Origin: Umezawaea tangerina | GTDB lineage: Bacteria; Actinomycetota; Actinomycetes; Mycobacteriales; Pseudonocardiaceae | Reading direction: 5' to 3' | NCBI RefSeq assembly: GCF_003002815.1 | Contig: NZ_PVTF01000001.1 | Span: forward strand, 124,001 to 188,000 | Length of the DNA: 64,000 nt | Shown: in pieces, positions 18,072 through 27,437 of the stretch | Layout of the letters: each line of letters begins with the position of its first letter | Position numbering within the stretch: the stretch's first letter is position 1 | Position numbers and translations under genes: made by a program | Notes under the pieces: generated by a model | What the model saw: only the letters and a program-made list of their open reading frames with translations | The model's database searches: none | What the model was told of the DNA's origin: nothing

Positions 18072-19517
18072 TCAGCGTTCGGGCAGCTCCACGCCCTCGG
18101 AGCGGGCCCACGCGAACAGCTCGGCGATGGCCTCGTCGTGGTCGAGGGGACCGCGGTCGAGCCTGAGCTCCTTGAGGAACTTCCACGCCTTGCCGACGAG
18201 CGGGCCGGGCGGCAGGCCGAGCAGCCGCATGATCTCGTTGCCGTCGAGGTCGGGCCGGACGCGCTTGAGGTCCTCCTCCGCCCCGATCCGGGCGATGCGC
18301 TCCTCCAGCTCGTCGTAGGTCCGCTGCAACGAGCTCGCCTTGCGCTTGTTGCGGGTCGTGCAGTCGGCGCGGACGAGCTTGTGCAGCCGGGTCAGCAGGT
18401 GCTCGGCGTCGGTCACGTACCGGCGCACCGCCGAGTCGGTCCACTCGCCCTTGCCGTAGCCGTGGAACCGCAGGTGGAGGTACACGAGCTGGGCGACGTC
18501 CTCGGTGATCTCCTTCGAGTACCGCAACGCCCGCAAACGCTTGCGCGCCATCTTCGCGCCGACCACCTCGTGGTGGTGGAACGACACCCCGCCGCCGTCC
18601 TCGAACCGGCGCGTGTCCGGCTTGCCGATGTCGTGCAGCAGCGCCGCCAGCCTCAGCACGAGGTCGGGGGAGAGCTCCGGGTCCTCCAGGTCGATGGCCT
18701 GCTCCAGCACGACGAGCGAGTGCTCGTACACGTCCTTGTGCTGGTGGTGCTCGTCGATCTCGAGCTTCATGGCGGTCAGCTCGGGCAGCACGAGGTCGGC
18801 CAGCCCGGTCCGCACCATCAGCTCCAGGCCCAGCCGCGGGTGCGCGCCGCAGAGCAGCTTCGACAGCTCGGCCTGCACCCGTTCGGGCGTGATCCGGGCG
18901 AGCTGGGGTGCCATCGCGGTCATGGCCTCGACCACGCGCGGCGCGGGCGTGAAGCCGAGCTGGGACACGAACCGGGCCGCGCGCAGCATCCGCAGCGGGT
19001 CGTCGGAGAACGACTCCTCGGGGGTGGCGGGCGTGTCGAGGACCTTCGCCGCGACGGCCGCCATGCCGCCGGTCGGGTCCACGAACGCGCGGGTGCTCAC
19101 CTCGAACGCCATCGCGTTGACGGTGAAGTCGCGGCGCACGAGGTCGCCGTCGATCGTGTCGCCGAAGGTGACCTCGGGGTTGCGGGTGACGCCGTCGTAG
19201 CTGTCGGCCCGGAACGTGGTGATCTCCACGGTCTCGCCGCGCTTGGTCGCGCCGAGGGTGCCGAACGCGATGCCGGTGTCCCAGACCGCGTCGGCCCACC
19301 CCTTGAGCAGGGCCTGGACCTGCGGGGGGCGGGCGTCGGTGGTGAAGTCGAGGTCGGTGGTCGGCCTGTCCAGCACGGCGTCCCGGACACTGCCCCCGAC
19401 CAGGTACAACCGGTGCCCGGCCGCGGCGAACCGCTCGGCGAGCTCGTCGACTACCGGGGGCACCTTCAGCAGTTCCACCACCGCATTGTCCTCGGTGGTG
19501 GGCGCGTTGTCGTTCAC
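18072..19517 (-). CDS. pcnA: CCA tRNA nucleotidyltransferase / poly(A) polymerase family
   Basis: Adds or repairs the 3'-CCA end of tRNAs. The class II nucleotidyltransferase head is clear: LVGGSVRDAVLDRPTTDLDFTTDA (about residues 35-60) with the catalytic DxD, then RRDFTVNAMAF and the (E/D)DPLRMLRAARF motif. A central HD phosphohydrolase-like domain (LAALLHDIGKPDTR ... HHEVVGAKMA) is present, as in the mycobacterial PcnA. The tRNAs in this window lack an encoded full CCA, consistent with need for this enzyme. The start is uncertain: GTG at 19517 fits the family, and an upstream ATG at 19553 overlaps a TATACC -10-like hexamer. Divergent from the Nudix gene, as in Mycobacterium. Confidence 0.92.
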   Translation of the reverse strand: MNDNAPTTEDNAVVELLKVPPVVDELAERFAAAGHRLYLVGGSVRDAVLDRPTTDLDFTTDARPPQVQALLKGWADAVWDTGIAFGTLGATKRGETVEITTFRADSYDGVTRNPEVTFGDTIDGDLVRRDFTVNAMAFEVSTRAFVDPTGGMAAVAAKVLDTPATPEESFSDDPLRMLRAARFVSQLGFTPAPRVVEAMTAMAPQLARITPERVQAELSKLLCGAHPRLGLELMVRTGLADLVLPELTAMKLEIDEHHQHKDVYEHSLVVLEQAIDLEDPELSPDLVLRLAALLHDIGKPDTRRFEDGGGVSFHHHEVVGAKMARKRLRALRYSKEITEDVAQLVYLHLRFHGYGKGEWTDSAVRRYVTDAEHLLTRLHKLVRADCTTRNKRKASSLQRTYDELEERIARIGAEEDLKRVRPDLDGNEIMRLLGLPPGPLVGKAWKFLKELRLDRGPLDHDEAIAELFAWARSEGVELPER

Positions 19518-19624
19518 GAGCGGTCGGGGCACGAGGAGCCAGGGTATAGGCATCCGGAGTTGATCACTCAGCGCATTTGCCGGGCAACGTCCTGTCACGT
19601 CACCTCGCCACTACCATCGGCACC

Positions 19625-20164
19625 ATGCCCCCGTCGTCCGGTCGTTCCGGCGGTACCAAGCCGGGGCGCCGGAACAGACGCCGGGGCCGCAGGCTCAAAA
19701 CTGTCGACGAAACCTCGGCTGGTGGTCTGGTGCTGGACGCCGACCACCGGAATGCTGCGGTGATCGGTCGTCTGGACCGGCGTGGTCGTCTGCTCTGGTC
19801 GTTGCCCAAGGGGCACATCGAGGCCGGTGAGACCGCCGAGCAGACCGCGGTGCGGGAAGTGGCCGAGGAGACCGGTATCCATAGCAGGGTGTTGCGGCCG
19901 CTCGGGGCGATCGACTACTGGTTCGTCGCCGAGGACCGCCGAGTGCACAAGACCGTCCACCACTTCCTTCTCGAGGCGTTGGGCGGAGAGCTATCCGATG
20001 AGGACGTGGAGGTCACCGAGGTGGCGTGGGTGCCCCTTGGCGAGTTGGACGGGAGGCTCGCCTACGCGGACGAGCGCCGTCTGGTCCGCCGAGCCGCAGA
20101 ACTGCTCGCCGAGGCGACCGGACCCCCGGTCGTGCTGAACCCGGACGGAGCGGAGTCGGCGTGA
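19625..20164 (+). CDS. Nudix hydrolase (MutT4-like)
   Basis: Hydrolase of 179 residues with a complete Nudix box, [23 protein letters not shown] (about residues 62-84, GX5EX7REUXEEXGU). The N-terminus is highly basic ([16 protein letters not shown]), which may bind nucleic acid or be disordered. By position (pcnA divergent, DUF6049 and murJ downstream) it is the counterpart of mycobacterial MutT4, which degrades oxidised or dinucleotide polyphosphate substrates. Its stop overlaps the GTG of the next gene, so the two are translationally coupled. Confidence 0.9.
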   Translation: MPPSSGRSGGTKPGRRNRRRGRRLKTVDETSAGGLVLDADHRNAAVIGRLDRRGRLLWSLPKGHIEAGETAEQTAVREVAEETGIHSRVLRPLGAIDYWFVAEDRRVHKTVHHFLLEALGGELSDEDVEVTEVAWVPLGELDGRLAYADERRLVRRAAELLAEATGPPVVLNPDGAESA

Positions 20165-22449
20165 AGAGGCTGCTGTCCGCGCTCGCGGCGGCCGGTGTGC
20201 TGGTCGTCTCGGGTGCCGCCGCGGCGCCCGCCGCGGCCGCGCCGACCGACGGTGGCAGGCTGCCCGTCAAACCCGTCCCGGCGACCCAGGTGTGGACGAC
20301 GCGCCAGCTGTCGCAGCCCGGCACCCAGTCGCCGGTGTGGCTGCGCATGGAGGTCGACCAGCTGGTCCCGCGGGCGGTCATCGGCGGGACGCCGAACTCG
20401 GTCAAGGTCACCGGCAAGATCTTCAACGTCGGCGACCGCAAGATCACCGAGATCGACCTCCGGCTCGAGCGCGGCGACCCGCTCACCAAGGAGGAGGACG
20501 TGAAGAGCGCGCTGCGCGAACCCGTCCAGTCCGAGCTGGTGCGGCAGCCGACCTTCACCCCCATCAGCGAGTCGCTGGAGGCCGGGCAGAGCGCCGCGTT
20601 CAGCCTGGAGGTCCCGCTCAGCGGCGACGACCCCACGTCGTTGCAGATCACCGAGCCGGGCATCTACCCGATCCTCGCCAACGTGAACGGCAAGCCGGAC
20701 TTCGGCGGCCGGGCGCGGCTGGCCGCGTTGAGCACGCTGCTCCCGGTGCTGTCGGTGCCCGGCGGCGGCAGCGTGGCCGCGCCGCCGAACCCGGCGAAGG
20801 TCACCGTGCTGTGGCCGCTGGTCGACCGCCCCCGGCTGGTCACCTCCGGTCCGCCCGGCGAGGCGGTGCTGACCGACGACGACCTGGCGCAGTCCCTGTC
20901 GTTGGGCGGCAGGCTGCACAGCCTCCTCAAGGCCTACGACTCGGCCGTGACCAGCGGTCTCGCGTCGTCGGTCTGCGTGGCGGTCGACCCCGACCTGCTG
21001 CGGACCGTCGAGGCGATGAGCAAGGGCTACCGGGTGCGCGACCAGGGTCCCGGCCGCGGCCAGAACGAGGCCAAGCTCTGGCTCGACCAGATCAGCAGGC
21101 TGACCGCGGGCCGGTGCGTCATGGCCGTGCCGTACGCGGACGCCGACCTCGTCGCGCTGTCGCGGGCGAAGCTCGTCGACCTCGGGAAGCTCGCCGTGAC
21201 CGGCGCCGAGGTCGTGCAGGACGTGCTCGGCCAGGTCCAGGCGCTGCCCGGTGTCGTGTGGCCGGAGGACGGCCTGCTGGACAAGCAGACGATGGCCGAC
21301 CTCATGGCCCAGGGCGTGCGGTCGGTCGTGCTCGACCAGTCCGGTGTCGCCGACGCCCCCGGCACGCAGCCGGTGCGGTTGCAGGACGCCGACGCGGCTC
21401 CGGTCACCGCGGTGCGGATCGACTCGTTGGTGTCCGACGCGCTGCGCGGCGGCTCGGACGGCTCCGGCGGCCTCTCCGGCGTGAGCACGCCGACCGAGAC
21501 CAAGCCCGTGTCGGTGCAGAACGCGCTGGCCGCGCTGACGTTCCGCGCGGGCTTCCAGGGCAACGGCCAGAACGTGGTCATCGCCCCGCCGCGCCGGTGG
21601 AACGCCCCGGTCGGCGAGATGCAGGTCTTCCTGGACACGGTGAAGTCGCTGGTCGGAGGCGGTTACCTGGCTCCGGTCGGGCTGGACACCCTGGTGTCGG
21701 GCGCGACCGTGCCCGAACAGGTCGGCACGCTCTCCTACCCCGTCGAGGCCGGCGCGAAGGAGGTGCCGCCCGCGATCACCGCCGGTGTCGGCGCCTCGTG
21801 GGCGACTCTCCAGTCGATGTTCGAGTCGATGAGCCAGGAGGACAGCGGCGCCTCGCAGCCCGCGGACCTGGTCGACCCGCTGCGGCTGGAGCTGCTGCGC
21901 GGCGTGTCCGGTGCGTGGCGCGGCAACGACGCGGCCGCGCTCGGCTCGATCGCGATCGGCCAGGAGGAGATCGGGAAGCTCCAGGGCCAGGTCATGGTGA
22001 TCGAGCCGAACAGCCCGATCCTGCTCGGCTCCGGCGACAGCCCCGTGCCGGTGACCATCAAGAACAAGCTCGACGTGCGGATCAACGTCCGGATCGTCAT
22101 CGAGGACAAACCGGGCATCAAGGCCAAGCAGCTGGGCGACCTGGTGCTGCCCGCGCGCGGCGACCGCCTCGTGCGCGTCCCCGTCGAGGTCTTGCGCTCC
22201 GGCCGGTTCAGCGTGAACGTTCTCCTCACGACCCCGAACGGGGTCGTGCTGGGGGAGACCGTTCGACTCGAGGTCTCCTCCTCCGCCTACGGCACGATCA
22301 CCATCGTCATCACCGCCACGGCCGCGGCCGCGCTGGTGCTCCTGTCCGCCAGGAGGATCTACCGGCGGGTCAGGGCGTCACGCCTGCCCAAGGTCGAGGT
22401 ACCCGAAGACGCCAGCAGCGTCACACCAGAGAAGTCGAGTACGAGTTGA
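20161..22449 (+). CDS. DUF6049 secreted/membrane-anchored protein
   Basis: Protein of about 762 residues with an N-terminal signal peptide ([24 protein letters not shown]), a long extracytoplasmic region and one C-terminal membrane helix (about 715-738) followed by a basic cytoplasmic tail. It matches DUF6049, the mycobacterial Rv3909 family found directly upstream of murJ in actinobacteria. The function is unknown, but constant linkage to the lipid II flippase suggests a role at the cell wall. It overlaps the Nudix gene (GTGA) and murJ (TTGA). Confidence 0.85.
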   Translation: MKRLLSALAAAGVLVVSGAAAAPAAAAPTDGGRLPVKPVPATQVWTTRQLSQPGTQSPVWLRMEVDQLVPRAVIGGTPNSVKVTGKIFNVGDRKITEIDLRLERGDPLTKEEDVKSALREPVQSELVRQPTFTPISESLEAGQSAAFSLEVPLSGDDPTSLQITEPGIYPILANVNGKPDFGGRARLAALSTLLPVLSVPGGGSVAAPPNPAKVTVLWPLVDRPRLVTSGPPGEAVLTDDDLAQSLSLGGRLHSLLKAYDSAVTSGLASSVCVAVDPDLLRTVEAMSKGYRVRDQGPGRGQNEAKLWLDQISRLTAGRCVMAVPYADADLVALSRAKLVDLGKLAVTGAEVVQDVLGQVQALPGVVWPEDGLLDKQTMADLMAQGVRSVVLDQSGVADAPGTQPVRLQDADAAPVTAVRIDSLVSDALRGGSDGSGGLSGVSTPTETKPVSVQNALAALTFRAGFQGNGQNVVIAPPRRWNAPVGEMQVFLDTVKSLVGGGYLAPVGLDTLVSGATVPEQVGTLSYPVEAGAKEVPPAITAGVGASWATLQSMFESMSQEDSGASQPADLVDPLRLELLRGVSGAWRGNDAAALGSIAIGQEEIGKLQGQVMVIEPNSPILLGSGDSPVPVTIKNKLDVRINVRIVIEDKPGIKAKQLGDLVLPARGDRLVRVPVEVLRSGRFSVNVLLTTPNGVVLGETVRLEVSSSAYGTITIVITATAAAALVLLSARRIYRRVRASRLPKVEVPEDASSVTPEKSSTS

Positions 22450-24083
22450 GCGACACTGCAACAGTGGTAATCGAACCGGTGTCCACCGGCCCCTCCGTGG
22501 CCAAGGCCAGCGGGTCGATGGCGATCGCCACGATCGTCAGCCGGGTCTCGGGCCTGCTGTCCAAGCTGATGCTGATCGCGATCATCGGTTCGGACGTCCT
22601 CAACGACTCCTACCAGGCGGCGACCACGCTGCCGACGATGATCAACGAGCTGCTGCTCGGCGGCGTGCTCACGAGCGTCGCGATCCCGCTGCTGGTCAGG
22701 GCCGAGAAGGAGGACCCGGACGGCGGCGAGTCGTACGCGCAGTGGCTGGTGACGATGTCGGCGGTCCTGCTCGGTGTCGGCACCATCGTCGCGGTCGCCT
22801 GCGCCCCGCTGCTCACCTCGGCGCTGACCAGCGGTTCCGAGAAGGCGAACCCGGCGCTGGTCACGGCGTTCGCCTACCTGGTCCTGCCGGGCATCATCTT
22901 CTACGGCATGTCCGCGCTGATCGGCGCGATCCTGAACACCAAGGGCGTGTTCGGCCTGCCCACGTGGGCGCCGGTGCTGAACAACGTGGTCGTCATCCTC
23001 ACGCTGGGGATCTACTGGCTGCTGCCCGGCCAGATCTCGCTGAACCCGGTCGAGATGGGCAGCACGAAGCTCCTCGTGCTCGGTCTGGGGACGATGGCCG
23101 GTGTCGCGCTCCAGGCGCTGATCATGGTGCCCGCGATGAAGCGCACCGGCTTCAAGTTCAAGTGGCGCTGGGGCTGGGACCGGCGGCTCGCCGACTTCGG
23201 CGCGCTCGGCTTCTGGGTGCTGCTCTACGTCGGGCTCGGCCTGGTGAGCATGTTCGTGCTGACCAGGGTGGCGCTCAACGGCAAGGGCGCGCTGGTCGCC
23301 TACAACTACCAGTGGCTGGTCTCGCAGATGCCCTACGGCGTCCTCGGTGTCTCGCTGCTGACCGCGCTGATGCCGAAGATGAGCCGGGCCGCGGCCGCGA
23401 AGGACACCGACGGGCTCGTCGGCGACCTGTCGTTCGGCAACCGGATGTCGTCGATCATGCTCATGCCTTTCAGCGCGCTGCTGACCGTCGCGGGCCTGGC
23501 GATCGGCATCGGCGTGTTCTCGCTCGGCGCCTCCGGCATGGAGGGCGGCACCCGGATCGGCATGGCGCTCGCGCTGTCGGCGTTCGGCCTGGTGCCCTAC
23601 GCGATCACGCTGCTCCAGCTCCGGGTCTTCTACGCCATGAAGGACGCCCGCACGCCGACGCTGATCCAGGCGATCATCGTGGTGGTCCGGATCGGGCTGC
23701 TGTACGCGTTCCTGGCGATCTCCCCGTCGGAGAAGCTCGCGGTCGGCGTGTCGATCGCCATGTCGCTGAGCTTCGTCGTCGGCGCGGTCGTCGGCCAGGT
23801 GTGGCTGCGGATCCGGCTCGGCAGGCTGCGCACCGGTTTCACCCTGTGGACGGTGTGCCTGACCGTGGTCGCCTCGGCGATCGGCTGCGCGGTGGGGGTC
23901 GGCGTCTCGATGCTCGTGAACAAGGTGCTGGGCGTCGAGTCGGAGCGGATCGGGGCCTGGGTGGAGATCGTCTCCCAGACCGTTGTCGGATTGCCGCTCA
24001 GTTTCGGTTTGCTCGCCGCGTTCCGGGTACCCGAGATGAAGCCGGCAGTGGACAAGATCATCCGTCTGGTGCGGCGACGATGA
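22446..24083 (+). CDS. murJ: lipid II flippase MurJ (MviN family)
   Basis: Polytopic membrane protein of 545 residues with about 14 hydrophobic helices. Hallmarks are ATIVSRVSGLLSKLMLIAIIGS at the N-terminus, YQAATTLPTMINELLLGGVL, and VAYNYQWLVSQMPYGVLGVSLLTALMPKMSR in the middle, where conserved arginines line the flippase cavity. It moves lipid II across the membrane for peptidoglycan synthesis. A TTG at 22446 overlaps the previous stop; a GTG at 22464 is the alternative start. In Mycobacterium the same function is fused to a C-terminal pseudokinase, whereas here that part is a separate gene. Confidence 0.92.
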   Translation: MSDTATVVIEPVSTGPSVAKASGSMAIATIVSRVSGLLSKLMLIAIIGSDVLNDSYQAATTLPTMINELLLGGVLTSVAIPLLVRAEKEDPDGGESYAQWLVTMSAVLLGVGTIVAVACAPLLTSALTSGSEKANPALVTAFAYLVLPGIIFYGMSALIGAILNTKGVFGLPTWAPVLNNVVVILTLGIYWLLPGQISLNPVEMGSTKLLVLGLGTMAGVALQALIMVPAMKRTGFKFKWRWGWDRRLADFGALGFWVLLYVGLGLVSMFVLTRVALNGKGALVAYNYQWLVSQMPYGVLGVSLLTALMPKMSRAAAAKDTDGLVGDLSFGNRMSSIMLMPFSALLTVAGLAIGIGVFSLGASGMEGGTRIGMALALSAFGLVPYAITLLQLRVFYAMKDARTPTLIQAIIVVVRIGLLYAFLAISPSEKLAVGVSIAMSLSFVVGAVVGQVWLRIRLGRLRTGFTLWTVCLTVVASAIGCAVGVGVSMLVNKVLGVESERIGAWVEIVSQTVVGLPLSFGLLAAFRVPEMKPAVDKIIRLVRRR

Positions 24084-24169
24084 CCACGGAGTGCTAGCTC
24101 GGTCCCGTACCCTCGGTCACGACACTTGAGGGACACGCCTTGGGGGGATCGCGGACAGGGGAAGGTCGC

Positions 24170-25714
24170 GTGAGTAGCGGGCCGAAACTGGGGAACAGCC
24201 CCGGTGCGAACAACGCCTCGCTGGTACCCGGCGGGGTGCTCGGCGACGGCCGCTACCGGCTGCTCGCGCAGTCGGGAGCCGACGACCGCGGCGCCGCGCA
24301 GCTGTGGCGTGCCAGGGACGGGCAGCTCAACCGGGACGTGGCGCTGACCATCCTGGTGGGCGACCTCTCCGACATCCAGGCCGTCGCCAGGGCGCGGCGG
24401 ACCACCGAACGCGCGATGCACGCGTCGAGCTTCACCCACCCCGGCGTGTCCAGGGTGATCGACGTGCTGACGCCCGGCTCCGGACTCCGCATGGAGGAAG
24501 GGGTGCTCGGCGTCGTCGTGGCCGAGTGGACCCAGGGCACCGACCTGATGGACCTGATCACCGAGGGCCCGCTGCCCGCGGGTGCGGCGACCAGGCTGCT
24601 CGAACCGCTCGGCGCCGCCATCGAGGGCGCGCACCACGCCGGCCTCGTGCTGGGCGCGGACCACCCGCAGCGCATCCGGGTCACCCCGGACGGCAGGCTG
24701 CGGCTCGCGTTCCCCGGCGCCCGGCCGGAGGCCATCGCCCGCGACGACGTCAAGGGCCTCGGCGCGATCCTCTACCTGCTGCTCACCGGCAAGTGGGCGC
24801 TGCCGGGCGGGCCTTCGGGCGTGCCCGTGGCGCCGACCGGTCCGGACGGCGCGGTCCTCGCGCCCAGCACGTTGCAGCCGTACGTGCCGCACGAGCTGTC
24901 GTCGGTCGCGGTCCGCAGCCTCGAGGACACCAGCGTGGGCGGCATCCGCACCAGCGCCGCGATCCTCCAGGTGCTGGACCAGATCGCGGAGGAGGAGGCG
25001 CAGACCGCGCTGATCGCCCCGATCTCCGACGACGACGACGGCGACCGCGCGGTGTGGACCACGCAGAAGCCGCTCAGCGGCCGCGGCCACCGGCGCAAGC
25101 TGATGGTCAGCGTCGCCCTGCTCGCCGTCGCCACGATCGCGGTCATCGCGTGGCTCGGGTTCCAGATCGTCGGCTTCTTCAGCGACGAGCCGACCCACAA
25201 CACCGGCCCGACCGTCGTGATCGGCCAGTCGACCTCACCGGGCCAGAGCCAGGCGCCCACGGCCCCCGTGCCCGCCGGGCCGATCGCGCCGGGCGCGGTC
25301 GGCGTGTACGACGTGACCAACAACCCGGACAACGCCAACCGCGCCAACCGGGCCGTCGACAGCAACCCCGACACCGCCTGGAACACCGACAGCTACTTCC
25401 AGCCGTTCCCCACCCTCAAGCCCGGCATCGGCCTCATGGCCTCCTTCGCCGAGCCGGTGAAGCTGGCCTCGGTCACGATCACGTCCAAGAGCGCGGGCAC
25501 CGTCGTCGAGATCCGCATCGCCGCGGCCGAGGACTCGCCCATCGACGAGACCAAGGTCATCGCCACCGCCACCCTGTCCGCGGGCCAGACCCAGATCCAG
25601 CTCAACGACCACGACGCCACCCAGCACGTCCTGGTGTGGATCACCAAGCTCGCGGGCAGCGGCAAGGACAACCAAAGCGAAATCGGCGAACTCGTATTTA
25701 CCCGCGCGCAGTAA
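24170..25714 (+). CDS. membrane pseudokinase with extracellular discoidin-like domain
   Basis: Protein of 514 residues: a kinase-like N-domain (about 25-280), one membrane helix (SVALLAVATIAVIAWLGFQIV, about 320-340), a Pro/Ala-rich linker and a C-terminal beta-sandwich resembling F5/8-type C sugar-binding domains (AVDSNPDTAWNTDSYFQ). The catalytic HRD and DFG motifs are absent (LGADHP and AFPG stand in their places), so no kinase activity is expected. This matches the C-terminal half of mycobacterial MviN/Rv3910, whose pseudokinase is phosphorylated by PknB and recruits FhaA. The GTG at 24170 has GGGGAAGG upstream. Confidence 0.88.
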   Translation: MSSGPKLGNSPGANNASLVPGGVLGDGRYRLLAQSGADDRGAAQLWRARDGQLNRDVALTILVGDLSDIQAVARARRTTERAMHASSFTHPGVSRVIDVLTPGSGLRMEEGVLGVVVAEWTQGTDLMDLITEGPLPAGAATRLLEPLGAAIEGAHHAGLVLGADHPQRIRVTPDGRLRLAFPGARPEAIARDDVKGLGAILYLLLTGKWALPGGPSGVPVAPTGPDGAVLAPSTLQPYVPHELSSVAVRSLEDTSVGGIRTSAAILQVLDQIAEEEAQTALIAPISDDDDGDRAVWTTQKPLSGRGHRRKLMVSVALLAVATIAVIAWLGFQIVGFFSDEPTHNTGPTVVIGQSTSPGQSQAPTAPVPAGPIAPGAVGVYDVTNNPDNANRANRAVDSNPDTAWNTDSYFQPFPTLKPGIGLMASFAEPVKLASVTITSKSAGTVVEIRIAAAEDSPIDETKVIATATLSAGQTQIQLNDHDATQHVLVWITKLAGSGKDNQSEIGELVFTRAQ

Positions 25715-25727
25715 CACCGACCCACCC

Positions 25728-25832
25728 GCGAGGCCGCGTCGGTAGGTCGGCCCCGATTTCTCGGCGCCGGGCGACGAAGTCCCCCGACGTCGACAAATCG
25801 GGGCCGAACTGCCGACTCCCCGGCGGCCTCGC
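25728..25832. repeat. extended imperfect inverted repeat
   Basis: The left arm 25728-25759 and right arm 25795-25832 are near-complementary, including a 13-bp perfect inner segment (tcggccccgattt) and a 10-bp perfect outer segment (gcgaggccgc), with a 6-nt insertion in the right arm. The loop is 35 nt. It could be the terminator of the murJ-pseudokinase operon, a folded leader for sigM, or a small mobile repeat. Confidence 0.6.
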
Positions 25833-25914
25833 CCGCCGTCTGCGTAGCAGCGGCCATCAACACTGAGTAGAGACACCCTGGGGAGTGTGTGGGCGAGCTA
25901 GATACGCTCATCAG

Positions 25915-26532
25915 GTGACGGCCGCAGCCAGTACGGACGCAGATCTCATCACGGCGCATGCCGCGGGTGACCCGCACGCATTCCCGGAGCTCGTGCGACG
26001 ACACCGGGACCGGTTGTGGGCGGTGGCGTTGCGCACGTTGCGCGATCCGGAAGAGGCAGCCGACGCCTTGCAGGAGGCGTTCATCTCGGCGTTCCGCGCG
26101 GCGGGCTCGTTCCGGGCCGAGTCGCAGGTGACGACGTGGCTGCACCGGATCGTGGTCAACGCGTGCCTGGACCGGATGAGACGGCGGCAGACGAGACCGA
26201 CCGTGCCGTTACCGGAGGCAGGCCCCGGCGAACCGGTGGCGCCGCGCGACCAGATGGCCGAGCGGGAGACCAGGCTCGTGGTCGCGGCAGCTCTCGCGGA
26301 GTTGCCCGAAGAGCAGCGGGCACCCATCGTTCTCGTCGACGTAGAGGGCTATTCAGTGGCGGAAACCGCCCAGATGCTGGGCATCGCCGAAGGCACGGTG
26401 AAGAGCAGGTGTGCTCGTGGACGGGCCAAGCTGGCCAAAAGTCTGGGGCACCTCCGGAACCGAAGTGCAGATGCGAACGTCCCAGATGACGGTGTGAATG
26501 TGCAGCAGCAACGTCAGCGGGAGGCACGATGA
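25915..26532 (+). CDS. sigM: ECF RNA polymerase sigma factor SigM
   Basis: Extracytoplasmic-function sigma factor of 205 residues. Region 2 (AFPELVRRHRDRLWAVALRTLRDPEEAADALQEAFISAF) is followed by TTWLHRIVVNACLDRMRRR. Region 4 (LPEEQRAPIVLVDVEGYSVAETAQMLGIAEGTVKSRCARGRAKL) is intact. The GTG at 25915 is chosen because it gives the family N-terminus; a GATACGCT element just upstream may be a -10, making the mRNA nearly leaderless. The ATGA overlap with its anti-sigma gene and the synteny (murJ, sigM, rsmA, trxB, trxA) identify it as the SigM orthologue. Confidence 0.93.
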   Translation: MTAAASTDADLITAHAAGDPHAFPELVRRHRDRLWAVALRTLRDPEEAADALQEAFISAFRAAGSFRAESQVTTWLHRIVVNACLDRMRRRQTRPTVPLPEAGPGEPVAPRDQMAERETRLVVAAALAELPEEQRAPIVLVDVEGYSVAETAQMLGIAEGTVKSRCARGRAKLAKSLGHLRNRSADANVPDDGVNVQQQRQREAR

Positions 26533-27302
26533 GCGGCAGTGATGGGCGTCAGGGGACGCCGATCGATCCGCCGTGGTCCGTGGATCTGCTGGCCGACTTG
26601 CACGCGGGTGTGCTGGACGCCGAGACGGAGGCCGCGCTGCGGCCGCGGATCGAGTCCGACCCGGAGGCACTGGCGGTGCTGGAGGCGCTCGACGCCACCC
26701 TGGCCGACCTGTCGTCGTTGCCGCCGATCCCGATGCCGCGGGACGTGGCCGAGCGGATCGACGCGGCCATCGCGGCCGAGGCTCAGGGGGCTCGGCCCCC
26801 GGTCGTCAGCCTGAACGACGCGCGCAAGCGCAAGAACAAGCGGGTCGGGTGGGGCGCGAGCGTGCTCGTGGCGGCCGCCGCGGCGATCGGGGTGGCCGTG
26901 GTGACCCTGCCCGGCGGCGCCGACAAGAACACCAGCGACGTGGCCGCGCCACCGGTCAAGACCAGCGCGGCCCCCGGCCAGGCGGCGCCCACCGCGGCGC
27001 CTCCGCTGGCCGTGACGGGGCAGAACTTCGGCCCGGTCATCGGCGACGTCCTCAAGGCGCAGAACTACGGGCCCCTGGAGAACCAGGAGACGCTCGTAGG
27101 GTGCCTCAAGGGCGGCAAAATCCCCGCCTCGAAACCGCTCGGCGTGAGCCCCATCCAGCTGGACGACAAGGCGGCCGTGATGGCGATCCTGCCCGGCGGC
27201 GGTCCGAAGCCCGGCACGTTCCGGATCGTGGTGCTCGACCCGAAGACCTGCGGCCCCGACAACCCCAACGGAGTGCTGGCCGACTCGCCCGTCACGCCCT
27301 AG
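26529..27302 (+). CDS. anti-sigma-M factor, single-pass membrane protein
   Basis: Protein of 257 residues with a cytoplasmic N-domain (about 1-105, WSVDLLADLHAGVLDAETEAALRPRIESDPEAL, the anti-sigma zinc-finger-like fold but without the HxxxCxxC ligands). One membrane helix (about 112-132) and an extracellular domain with two cysteines (about 195-240) follow. The start overlaps the sigM stop (ATGA). It should hold SigM at the membrane; the missing zinc ligands suggest release by proteolysis or conformational change instead of direct thiol oxidation. Trx genes follow. Confidence 0.85.
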   Translation: MSGSDGRQGTPIDPPWSVDLLADLHAGVLDAETEAALRPRIESDPEALAVLEALDATLADLSSLPPIPMPRDVAERIDAAIAAEAQGARPPVVSLNDARKRKNKRVGWGASVLVAAAAAIGVAVVTLPGGADKNTSDVAAPPVKTSAAPGQAAPTAAPPLAVTGQNFGPVIGDVLKAQNYGPLENQETLVGCLKGGKIPASKPLGVSPIQLDDKAAVMAILPGGGPKPGTFRIVVLDPKTCGPDNPNGVLADSPVTP

Positions 27303-27338
27303 CGAACCGGCTGGTCCGGGAGTAGCGAACCTCACCTC

Positions 27339-27361
27339 GGGGGTCCGGAATTCCGGCCCCC
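27339..27361 (+). terminator. hairpin after the sigM operon
   Basis: GGGGG-T-CCGG-AATT-CCGG-CCCCC forms a GC-rich stem with one bulge, 37 bp after the anti-sigma stop and before trxB. No T tract is present. Confidence 0.5.
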
Positions 27362-27437
27362 TACGATCGCGTTGAAGCAGAGTGCGCGGCCGGGATCCCG
27401 TCCCGGCCCCACGCGACGACTTAATCGGAGGTCGAGG

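Noticed and set aside
20292-22445. Long extension preceding MurJ
   Set aside because: It is an out-of-frame reading of the DUF6049 gene. MurJ similarity begins only after 22446.
24170-25714. Active serine/threonine kinase next to murJ
   Set aside because: The HRD and DFG catalytic motifs are replaced, so only the kinase fold is supported.
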